Source: DASUMF01 sp040510575 (GTDB lineage Bacteria; Actinomycetota; Acidimicrobiia; IMCC26256; DASPTH01). Taken from it: a stretch of 9,652 bases of DNA. The notes under the pieces are model-generated. The model made no database searches, was not told where the DNA came from, and saw only the letters and a program-made list of their open reading frames with translations. This document shows, in pieces, positions 1-5,592 of this stretch. A program made the translations under genes and the position numbers. Each line of letters starts with the position of its first letter. Position 1 is the first letter of the stretch. The stretch lies in NCBI GenBank assembly GCA_040510575.1, contig JBEVIU010000081.1, positions 1 to 9,652 of the forward strand. The letters are read 5' to 3'.

Positions 1-178
1 GCCGCCGCGGGGGGCGGCGGCAGGGGCGCCACCCCGCATCGCACCAACGTTAAGGCTGGCCTTCCCGGTGACCTGCCGAGGGAGTCACCGCGCGAAGCGC
101 GGGCCCCGCCTTCGAGCGCCTTTGTGCTTCGGACCCTTGGCTGTGGGCCCGAGGCTCGTCCCGGCTGACCGGTCCTCC

Positions 179-195
179 GGCGAACGCTGTTCGCC
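179..195. repeat. 17-bp inverted repeat, possible operator or leader hairpin
   Basis: GGCGAAC (179-185), a 3-nt spacer, and GTTCGCC (189-195) form a perfect 7-bp dyad. It sits 61 nt before the start codon at 256, so it may be a protein-binding site or a hairpin in the leader RNA. No T-run follows, so a terminator is less likely. Confidence 0.4.
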
Positions 196-240
196 ATCGA
201 CCTTCGCCCGTGCCGACCGGCGCGGGCATCCAAGAACGTC

Positions 241-248
241 GGAGGAGG
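241..248 (+). promoter_or_regulatory. Strong Shine-Dalgarno for the chaplin-like gene
   Basis: GGAGGAGG ends 7 nt before the ATG at 256. This fixes the start there rather than at the in-frame ATG at 271. It contrasts with most other genes in this window, which lack an obvious Shine-Dalgarno. Confidence 0.8.
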
Positions 249-255
249 ATCCGAG

Positions 256-1308
256 ATGAAAGGTTCCATCATGCGTGGAGTGGCGGCCCTGATTGCGATC
301 TTGGGCACGCTCGCGCTCGCAGGCGGTACGACGAGCGCGTTCGCGCTCGACGCCGCACACGAAACGTCGCTGCACTCGCTCGTCACCATCGATCCGGTGG
401 TGCCGATCAACGTCTGCGGTGTCGGAGTGGGAATCATCGGCGTCGGGACGACGTCAGAATGCGACACACAGCAAACCGTCACGACGACCGGCTCCGGGGG
501 TCTCATCGACCTCGGACCGACGGTGCCGATCAACCTCTGCGGCATCGGCGTCGGCATCATCGGCATCGGAACCACGGCGCCGTGTGACACCGACCAGACC
601 GTCGAGAGCCCGAGCCCCGATTCGTCGGACTCGCTCATCGACGTCTCGCCCGTGGTCCCCGTGAACGTCTGCGGCATCGGCGTCGGCATCATCGGTGTCG
701 GCACCACGTCGCCGTGTGAGACGGACCAGTCCGTCGACAACGGGGGTTCGAACGCTTCACTCATCGGCGTCGCACCGGTCGTCCCGGTGAACGTCTGTGG
801 CGTGGGCGTGGGCGTGCTCGGCGTCGGATCGACGTCGTCGTGTGACACCACCCAGACGATCGCCGGCCCGGGCTCCGGCTCGGGAGGGCTGATCGACGTC
901 TCGCCGGTCATCCCGGTGAACGTGTGTGGTGTGGGTGTTGGTGTGCTGGGCGCGGGAACAACCTCGTCGTGCAACACGACGCAGACACCCGGGGGCAACC
1001 CTGGGTCCGGCGGTGGGGGCAACCCCGGGTCGGGTGGCGGCGGTGGCGGGGGCAACCCCAGCGTCGTCGTCACGACGGTCGGAGGCGAGAGCACACCGCT
1101 CTTGACCTCGTTGCTCGACGCGGCGCTCGCTCCGTTCGGCACCACCTCGGTGCCCAACATGTTGGCGTTCACCGGTGGGCTCTCGTTGTGGCTCGTCGGG
1201 ATCGCGCTCGTGATGCTCGTCGTCGTCAGTGCACGAGCCGGGGGGCCGTGCAGTTCGGGGCGAGCACCGCGGCGTCCGCGCCGGCCACCGACACGCCGGT
1301 GGCGGTGA
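256..1308 (+). CDS. Secreted chaplin-like repeat protein with C-terminal LAFTG sortase signal
   Basis: Predicted 350-aa surface protein. Residues 1-30 form a signal peptide with a likely cut after AFA (30). Five 33-residue repeats follow at about 42-74, 83-115, 127-159, 169-201 and 212-244. Each reads as LI-x-x-x-P-V-V-P-V-N-V-C-G, then a Gly/Val/Ile stretch, then TT-S-x-C-x-T-x-Q. The cysteine pairs are 54/69, 95/110, 139/154, 181/196 and 224/239. The PVNVCG core with a second Cys resembles Streptomyces chaplins (ChpA-H), but the spacing is C-x14-C where chaplins, as I recall them, have C-x17-C, and Gly replaces the Asn after CG. A Gly/Asn/Pro linker (245-268) leads to LAFTG (303-307), a hydrophobic segment (about 308-325) and an Arg-rich tail, the layout of a class E sortase (LAxTG) substrate. 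Chaplins are amyloid-forming hydrophobic coat proteins; assembly here is inference. The start follows a strong Shine-Dalgarno. The 3' 83 bp overlap the convergent TadG-like gene, so the 22-residue tail after the hydrophobic segment is unusual. Confidence 0.85.
   Translation: MKGSIMRGVAALIAILGTLALAGGTTSAFALDAAHETSLHSLVTIDPVVPINVCGVGVGIIGVGTTSECDTQQTVTTTGSGGLIDLGPTVPINLCGIGVGIIGIGTTAPCDTDQTVESPSPDSSDSLIDVSPVVPVNVCGIGVGIIGVGTTSPCETDQSVDNGGSNASLIGVAPVVPVNVCGVGVGVLGVGSTSSCDTTQTIAGPGSGSGGLIDVSPVIPVNVCGVGVGVLGAGTTSSCNTTQTPGGNPGSGGGGNPGSGGGGGGGNPSVVVTTVGGESTPLLTSLLDAALAPFGTTSVPNMLAFTGGLSLWLVGIALVMLVVVSARAGGPCSSGRAPRRPRRPPTRRWR
991..1059 (+). repeat. G-rich imperfect tandem repeat encoding the Gly/Asn/Pro linker
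   Basis: GGGGGCAACCC recurs at 991, 1015 and 1048, with an approximately 24-bp period between the first two copies. G-runs of three to five lie at 991-995, 1003-1005, 1015-1019, 1027-1029, 1032-1034 and 1048-1052. The tract encodes a flexible NPGSGGGG-type linker between the last repeat and the anchor region. It is likely to vary in length between strains, and it could fold as a G-quadruplex on the coding strand. Confidence 0.6.
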
Positions 1309-2719
1309 GCAGCGGCGACACGACGAGTTGCTCGAGCGGGGTGAGCAGCGGAGCGACCAGGAGTTGCGTGAACACGCCGAGGCCCCCGAGCCCGCCGGTC
1401 AGCGATCCGGCGAGGTTGAGCGACGTGGCCCCGAAGTGCTTGCGGTTCGCCCATGTGAACGCGGGAAGGTAGGTCGCGGTCGTCGGGCTCACCGCGGCGA
1501 CGCTCCAATTCACCGGCAGACCGGCCAGCGAGAGCGAGAGTCCGCCGAGCTGTGTGGCCACCCGGGCCGACGCCGAGCTCGCTGCTTCGACCGTGCTGCA
1601 CGCGACATCGACGAGCGTGGCGGTCCCGGTCGCCGCCCCGACGCCGATCGTCACGGGCACCGCGACCAGCGTGGACGTGATCGCGACCGCGACCTGACCG
1701 GTCGACGCGGTGACCCCCGCGGGGCCGAACGCGATCTGCGGAGGTTCGACGACGTGCAGCGACACGCTCACGGTCGCGATCCCCGGCACGCCCGACGCGA
1801 TGGTTCCCGACACGGTGCCGCCGTCACGGGCGAGCGACAGCGCGCCGCGGAGCAGGCCGAGCGCATCGAAGGATGCACCGGCGAACGAGCTCGCCTCGGC
1901 GCCGGTGACCACCAGGAGATCGCCCATGCGCACCGACGTGGCCGCGACCGACGCCGAAAGCCCGGCGCGCATGGCGGTCACCGCGACCGAGGCCGCGCTG
2001 TGACCCCCGGCGGCGAGCGCGTCGGCGACGATCTCGAGCTGGTGGCCGAGCGACGCCGACGTCGTGAGGTAGGCATCCTCGGTGGTGTGCGCGGCGAGGG
2101 CGAGCGCGCCCAGGGTCACGTCGGCGGCCGCCAGGCCCTGCCACGACACCAGGCTCAGGTTCAACGCCGGGTTGCCGCCCAACAAGCCGAACACGGAGTT
2201 CAGCATCGTCGACTGCGTGGCGTTCACCGTGGCCAACGACGTGCCGATCTCCACCCCACCCGCGCGCACCCGACTCGCGACGGCTTCGCGCTCCGTGGTC
2301 GTCTCACCGGGGATGAAGTAGTGGTCGATCGAGTCGCGCACGTTGACCACGACGCCTTCGGGAACCTGCGCGGTGTTGTCGATCACGACCCAGTCGTCGC
2401 CCGACGCGCGCACGAGGTGCACCCTGGTCGGGTCGAGCTCCGCGTGGTTGCGCTGGGCCGACCGCACCGCCGCGGCGCGGATCGTCGCGAGCTGCGAGCT
2501 CGCCGACGCGCCGGTCAGGAACCGGCTGCTGTCGAGCGCGGCGACGTCGGCGATGCTCTGGATGTCGCGGCGCATCACGAGCGCGCGCCCGAAGTCGACG
2601 GCGAACGCGGTCACCGCCATGAACACTGTGAGGCTGAGCGCGAGCATCACCAAGATCGCGCCGTGCTCGTGGTGCTCGCGGCGCGTCACGTGTCGGTGGT
2701 GCTCGCGCGGTCGGCTCAT
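1226..2719 (-). CDS. TadG-like pseudopilin / Flp-type assembly protein
   Basis: Predicted 497-aa protein. The N-terminus (about 18-62) has the TadE/TadG-like Flp domain layout: EHG, a 20-residue hydrophobic helix (about 21-41), then VDFGRAL, a QSIADVAALD motif, typical of TadG-family proteins (R..lQ..aDaaAL). The rest is low-complexity Ala/Val/Thr/Ser-rich sequence predicted to be extracytoplasmic, ending in NCTAPRLVH. Unlike its partner it has Met rather than Glu at position +5 after the Gly, so prepilin-peptidase processing is less likely. I chose the ATG at 2719 because it overlaps the upstream TGA as ATGA (2716-2719), a sign of translational coupling. The open frame continues upstream to 2893, but that part is a shadow of the TadE-like gene. 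Its 3' end overlaps the convergent wall-anchored protein gene by 83 bp. The Tad ATPase, platform and peptidase genes are not in the window. Confidence 0.75.
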   Translation of the reverse strand: MSRPREHHRHVTRREHHEHGAILVMLALSLTVFMAVTAFAVDFGRALVMRRDIQSIADVAALDSSRFLTGASASSQLATIRAAAVRSAQRNHAELDPTRVHLVRASGDDWVVIDNTAQVPEGVVVNVRDSIDHYFIPGETTTEREAVASRVRAGGVEIGTSLATVNATQSTMLNSVFGLLGGNPALNLSLVSWQGLAAADVTLGALALAAHTTEDAYLTTSASLGHQLEIVADALAAGGHSAASVAVTAMRAGLSASVAATSVRMGDLLVVTGAEASSFAGASFDALGLLRGALSLARDGGTVSGTIASGVPGIATVSVSLHVVEPPQIAFGPAGVTASTGQVAVAITSTLVAVPVTIGVGAATGTATLVDVACSTVEAASSASARVATQLGGLSLSLAGLPVNWSVAAVSPTTATYLPAFTWANRKHFGATSLNLAGSLTGGLGGLGVFTQLLVAPLLTPLEQLVVSPLLTATGVSVAGADAAVLAPNCTAPRLVH

Positions 2720-3174
2720 GGGTCGCCGGGGACGATCACCGTGCTCGACACGGTCAAGGTGCGCGGGATCACGGCGGACAGGCCGGGCAGCTGTGGCACG
2801 ACCGCGTGCTCGTCGTTGTCGAGGCGGACCGTGACCGTGCGGCACGCCTTGGTCGAGTCCTGGGGGCAGGGGACGACGGCCGACACGGTGCACCTCAGGC
2901 CGTCATGGTCCTCGGCTGCGCAGGTGAGCCCGAGCTCGGAGACGGCCGCGTCGGCTGCGTTGCTCGCCGCGCTCACCTGGTCGGCGGCGAGCAGCTCGAC
3001 CGACGCGGCACGCGCACCTTCGGTCGCGGCTTGCGTGAGGTTCTGGCGGTAGCTGAGCAGGATCCCGAACGAGATCACGCCGAACACGAGGTACCCGAGC
3101 AGCGTCACGACGAGCGCCATCTCGACGAGGGCGGCGCCTCGTTCGGTGTCCCTGGGATTCCTGTGATGTCGCAC
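2716..3174 (-). CDS. TadE-like pseudopilin
   Basis: Predicted 152-aa minor pseudopilin of the tight-adherence (Tad/Flp) type. Residues 11-57 match the TadE pattern: ERGAALVEMA, a hydrophobic helix (about 16-40), then a polar QNLTQAATEGARAA segment. ERG-AALVE has Gly13 with Glu at +5, as expected for a prepilin-peptidase cleavage site. The C-terminal part is a small extracytoplasmic domain with four cysteines (85, 95, 103, 111) that could form two disulfides. The open frame extends to 3432, but the GTG at 3174 is preferred because GGAGG (3187-3183) lies 8 nt upstream and the TadE motif begins 10 residues in. The stop overlaps the start of the TadG-like gene. It is divergent from the lipoprotein gene at 3282. 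Confidence 0.8.
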   Translation of the reverse strand: MRHHRNPRDTERGAALVEMALVVTLLGYLVFGVISFGILLSYRQNLTQAATEGARAASVELLAADQVSAASNAADAAVSELGLTCAAEDHDGLRCTVSAVVPCPQDSTKACRTVTVRLDNDEHAVVPQLPGLSAVIPRTLTVSSTVIVPGDP

Positions 3175-3182
3175 GCTCTCCA

Positions 3183-3187
3183 CCTCC
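3183..3187 (-). promoter_or_regulatory. Shine-Dalgarno deciding the TadE-like start
   Basis: On the minus strand GGAGG, within a longer G-run, lies 8 nt before the GTG at 3174. A second in-frame GTG (3183-3181) overlaps this site and is therefore an unlikely start. Confidence 0.7.
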
Positions 3188-3212
3188 CCCCGGAGATGAG
3201 CTGCTCGCCCAC

Positions 3213-3224
3213 CCGATCGATCGG
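3213..3224. promoter_or_regulatory. Perfect 12-bp palindrome in the divergent TadE / lipoprotein intergenic region
   Basis: CCGATCGATCGG is a perfect 12-bp palindrome, followed at 3229-3234 by another GATCGG. It lies in the 107-nt gap between the divergent starts at 3174 and 3282, so it could be an operator serving either or both genes. No protein can be assigned. Confidence 0.35.
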
Positions 3225-3269
3225 CACTGATCGGCCCCGGCTGAGGGAATGTGCCGTGCGCCACGCCCG

Positions 3270-3275
3270 TAGAGT
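3270..3275 (+). promoter_or_regulatory. Predicted -10 box of a leaderless transcript for the lipoprotein gene
   Basis: TAGAGT fits the actinobacterial TAnnnT -10 and ends 6 nt before the ATG at 3282. This spacing would place the transcription start on or next to the start codon. No Shine-Dalgarno is visible at the normal distance and no TTGACA-like -35 is clear. Confidence 0.55.
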
Positions 3276-3281
3276 CTCGGG

Positions 3282-4226
3282 ATGCGGCTGTCGCGACGAC
3301 CTCTCCTGTCCAGCGCGGGGCTGGCTGTCCTGGTGCTCGGCTCGAGCCTCTTGGCCGGCTGCGACCTGCCCCCTCCGCCGCCGCCGCCCGCCCTGGTCGA
3401 CGCTGCGTGCAAGGGCACGCTGGTGGCGTCAACCCCGGGCACCGTCGCTTCGAACGAGATCGACGAGCTCTCCGGGTTGAGCGCCAGTCGTCGAACCACA
3501 GGGGTGTGGTGGGCGCACAACGACTCGGGCGACTCGGCCCGCGTCTTCGCGGTGGGCGACGACGGCGCCGATCTCGGCGAGTACACGCTGACCGGCGCGA
3601 GCGCCGTCGACTGGGAAGACATCGCCGTGGGGCCGGGGCCCGTCGCCGACGTCTCGTATCTCTACGTCGCCGACACCGGTGACAACACCGCGACGCGGGC
3701 GTCGGTGCAGGTGTACCGGGTGGCCGAGCCGGCGGTCGACGTCAACGCGGTCCCAGCTGCTCCGCAGCCCCTCAACGGCGTCGCCACGCTCACCTTCACC
3801 TATCCCGACGGCCCGCACGACGCCGAAGCGCTCATGGTCGACCCCGTGAGCGGACGGATCTTCGTCGTCACGAAGGACATCTTCGGCGGTTCGCTCGTGT
3901 TCGCGGCGCCCGCGAACCTCGCGTCGGGCTCGAACACGGTGCTGACGAAGGTCGCCACGCTCTCGCTCGGGTTCCTCGGGCTCGTGACCGCCGCCGACGT
4001 GACGCCGACCGGCGACGCGGTCGCGCTCCGCACGTACGGGTCAGTGGTGTTGTACCCACGGCCCGCCGGCTCGACGTTGGAGTGGGCGTTCGTGCAGACG
4101 CCGTGCAACGGCGCGGTCGCGAGCGAGATTCAGGGTGAGGCGCTCGGGTTCACGCGTGACGGTCGCGGGTACGTGACCGCGAGTGAGGGCGCACGTCCAG
4201 CGTTGCATCGCTTCGTCGCACCCTGA
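3282..4226 (+). CDS. Secreted lipoprotein with beta-propeller-like fold, function unknown
   Basis: Predicted 314-aa lipoprotein. RLSRR at the N-terminus, a hydrophobic stretch, and the lipobox LAGC put the lipidated Cys at residue 27, followed by a proline-rich spacer (30-36). The body carries motifs I associate with a conserved bacterial family: DELSGLSASRR, WWAHNDSGDSARVF, GASAVDWEDIAVGPG, LYVADTGDN and HDAEALMVDP. Their spacing suggests the blades of a beta-propeller, and their acidic patches could bind metal. Similar proteins are often described as SdiA-regulated-like or esterase-like phytase propellers; I do not claim a reaction. It probably acts at the outer face of the membrane. The gene is monocistronic, divergent from the TadE-like gene and convergent with the coiled-coil gene. 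It ends just before a strong inverted repeat. Confidence 0.75.
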   Translation: MRLSRRPLLSSAGLAVLVLGSSLLAGCDLPPPPPPPALVDAACKGTLVASTPGTVASNEIDELSGLSASRRTTGVWWAHNDSGDSARVFAVGDDGADLGEYTLTGASAVDWEDIAVGPGPVADVSYLYVADTGDNTATRASVQVYRVAEPAVDVNAVPAAPQPLNGVATLTFTYPDGPHDAEALMVDPVSGRIFVVTKDIFGGSLVFAAPANLASGSNTVLTKVATLSLGFLGLVTAADVTPTGDAVALRTYGSVVLYPRPAGSTLEWAFVQTPCNGAVASEIQGEALGFTRDGRGYVTASEGARPALHRFVAP

Positions 4227-4227
4227 C

Positions 4228-4266
4228 TCACCGCGGCAGATCGGCGCGGGTGATCGGGCGCGGTGA
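4228..4266. terminator. Likely bidirectional stem between convergent genes
   Basis: TCACCGCG (4228-4235) and CGCGGTGA (4259-4266) form a perfect 8-bp stem around a 23-nt loop. It fills most of the 48-nt gap between the stop at 4226 (+) and the stop at 4275 (-), where a shared terminator would be expected. No T-tract is present, so intrinsic termination would be atypical. Confidence 0.5.
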
Positions 4267-4274
4267 CGCGAGGG

Positions 4275-5429
4275 CTACTTCGCGCGACCGAACAGCAGGA
4301 AGCGGCGGCGCACCTTCACCGGTTGGACTGCGATGTCGGGCATCCCGGCATCGGTGCCGTTGGTGAGCGACGTGCCGTTGACCGGCGCGTCGCTCGTCGC
4401 TCCGTTGAGTGCTCCGCTCGCGGTCCCGTTCGAGACTGAGCCCTCGGGCGCCTCGGGCCGCCACCGCACGGTGGGCGCGGGATCGCCGCTGCGCCGCGCC
4501 GGGGCCTGCGGTGCCGGCGTGCTCGTGACCTTCGGCATGGTGACCTTCGGTGCGCCGGTGACCTTCGGCATGGTGACCTTCGGTGCACCGGTGACCTTCG
4601 GTGCACCGGTGACCTTCGGTGTCGCGGGTGCGGGCGGGGCGGGCGCCGAGGCGACGGGTGGCGCGGGCGGCGCGGGAGCTGCCTGCGCGTCGGCGTCGCG
4701 GCGGGCGTGTTCGAGTGCCGCCGCAGCACGCGCATCGGCCATCAGCCGCGCTGCTTCCTCGCGTGCGCTCTCTCGCGTCGCCTCGGCTTCAGCGGCCGCG
4801 GTGAGGGTGAGCGCCGCGGCGTCGCGTGCTGCTTCACGTCGGGCTTCGGTCAGGATCGTCGCGCCCTCCGCGCGCGCGTGGTCGAGCACGTCGCTGACTT
4901 CGCTCTGCACGCGTGCACGCGTCGCTGTGCTCTCCGCGAGTGCTTCCGCGCGTGTGGCCTCGAGCAGTGCCTGACGTTCGCGGTCGAGTTGCTGCACGAA
5001 GGTGGTGACCTCGGCAGTGGCCGCGCTGCGGATGCGCGCCGCATCGGCGAGCGCGTCGTCGACCATGCGCGTGCGCTCGCTGCCCGCCTCCGCGAGGATG
5101 CGCTCGCGCTCAGCGCGTGCGTCGTCGCGGATGCGGTGGGCATCGGCGTCGGCCTCGCGCAGCACCGTTGCCGCACGCGCCTCGGCCTCTGCGACTGTGG
5201 CGCGACGTTCGGCGTCGGCTGCTGCCCTCACGTCGTCGCGGATCTGTGCGCACTCCGTCTGCGTGGCGATCACGGCCTGCTCGTGGAGCTCCGCCGCCTG
5301 CGTGCGCGCGGCGAGCAGCTCGAGCTTCGCGTCGGCGCGTGCGCGGCGAAGAGTGCGAACTGCCTTCCGGTGGAGCCGCTTCACCGACTTGCGGTCGGTG
5401 CGCTGCTTTCCTGTGCGCTTCTTGCTCAT
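4275..5429 (-). CDS. Long coiled-coil protein with PKVT repeat tract, function unknown
   Basis: Predicted 384-aa protein, probably cytoplasmic as there is no signal peptide. Residues 1-32 are very basic (MSKKRTGKQR start, then RLHRKAVRTLRRAR). About 33-247 is a continuous Ala/Arg/Glu-rich helix with heptad-like spacing, resembling DivIVA-type or ATP-synthase-b-type coiled coils. About 250-270 is Pro/Ala-rich. Residues 271-302 hold six PKVT units separated by GA or M. A proline-rich segment and four Asn-Gly pairs (333-358) follow. The end is distinctive: VKVRRRFLLFGRAK, a basic-hydrophobic tip that could bind membrane or a partner. I chose the ATG at 5429 because the basic, helical composition begins there; a GGAG lies 12 nt upstream, which is long. 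The frame is open up to 5744, but that part is antisense to the NAGPA gene. A scaffold or polar/cytoskeletal role is a guess. Confidence 0.7.
   Translation of the reverse strand: MSKKRTGKQRTDRKSVKRLHRKAVRTLRRARADAKLELLAARTQAAELHEQAVIATQTECAQIRDDVRAAADAERRATVAEAEARAATVLREADADAHRIRDDARAERERILAEAGSERTRMVDDALADAARIRSAATAEVTTFVQQLDRERQALLEATRAEALAESTATRARVQSEVSDVLDHARAEGATILTEARREAARDAAALTLTAAAEAEATRESAREEAARLMADARAAAALEHARRDADAQAAPAPPAPPVASAPAPPAPATPKVTGAPKVTGAPKVTMPKVTGAPKVTMPKVTSTPAPQAPARRSGDPAPTVRWRPEAPEGSVSNGTASGALNGATSDAPVNGTSLTNGTDAGMPDIAVQPVKVRRRFLLFGRAK
4524..4623 (-). repeat. Tandem 15/18-bp repeat array inside the coiled-coil gene
   Basis: Read on the plus strand, six units begin with GTGACCTTCGG at 4525, 4540, 4558, 4573, 4591 and 4609. 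Units are 15 bp or 18 bp, and some are identical to each other. They encode the PKVT-GA and PKVT-M units. The near identity at third codon positions indicates recent duplication or slippage, so copy number may vary among strains. Confidence 0.85.
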
Positions 5430-5452
5430 TCGAGCCCGGTGCTCCCGGTCGC

Positions 5453-5465
5453 GGTGACGGTCACC
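5453..5465. promoter_or_regulatory. 13-bp palindrome upstream of the coiled-coil gene
   Basis: GGTGAC, one central base, and GTCACC form a perfect dyad 23 nt upstream of the ATG at 5429. On the minus strand a TAnnnT-like box, TACGCT (5473-5468), lies just before it. The dyad could therefore be an operator over the transcription start. The promoter call is weak. Confidence 0.35.
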
Positions 5466-5534
5466 ACAGCGTACGGACTTGCCCCGTCCCGTGGGTGCAT
5501 GGGCAGGTCGGCGTCGCCGGCGAGCGCGTCCTGC

Positions 5535-5562
5535 CCCGAAGCCGTCGTGCCCGAAGCCGTCG
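5535..5562. repeat. 13-bp direct repeat in the NAGPA promoter region
   Basis: CCCGAAGCCGTCG occurs at 5535-5547 and again at 5550-5562, with a 15-bp period. It lies in the 163-nt gap between the divergent genes at 5429 and 5593, just upstream of the candidate -10 at 5579. Tandem sites at this position could bind an activator. Confidence 0.45.
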
Positions 5563-5578
5563 AGCGGGGCCACCCGCG

Positions 5579-5584
5579 TAGGCT
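5579..5584 (+). promoter_or_regulatory. Predicted -10 box of a leaderless transcript for the NAGPA-domain gene
   Basis: TAGGCT matches TAnnnT and ends 8 nt before the GTG at 5593. No Shine-Dalgarno is visible, which favours a leaderless or nearly leaderless mRNA. There is no clear -35 hexamer. Confidence 0.45.
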
Positions 5585-5592
5585 CGCCGCCC

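Larger units (their letters stand above)
1..255 (+). other. Non-coding leader region with several hairpins upstream of the chaplin-like gene
   Basis: No convincing gene lies here; the open frames have atypical composition and are antisense or offset readings. The stretch is rich in inverted repeats: 1-8 with 14-21 (GCCGCCGC arms), GGGG 23-26 with CCCC 32-35, AAGGC 52-56 with GCCTT 59-63, CGGTGAC 66-72 with GTCACCG 84-90, the competing CCGCGC 88-93 with GCGCGG 97-102, and GGCGAAC 179-185 with GTTCGCC 189-195. The first hairpins could terminate an upstream gene, although no T-tract follows. The rest could be a structured 5' leader of the gene at 256. I compared it from memory with the c-di-AMP (ydaO) and c-di-GMP (GEMM) riboswitch cores and did not find their conserved segments. 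Confidence 0.5.

Noticed and set aside
1..255. c-di-AMP (ydaO) or c-di-GMP riboswitch upstream of a wall-protein gene
   Set aside because: The conserved cores I remember for these classes are not visible, so only an unassigned structured leader is reported.
1229..3052. 607-codon plus-strand open frame opposite the Tad-like genes
   Set aside because: Composition is Arg/Gly/His/Ala-rich with no domain, and it is fully antisense to two genes with clear TadE/TadG motifs. It is a GC-bias shadow.
4525..4623. Repeat array considered as a CRISPR
   Set aside because: Units are 15-18 bp, contiguous without spacers, and in frame with a protein repeat.
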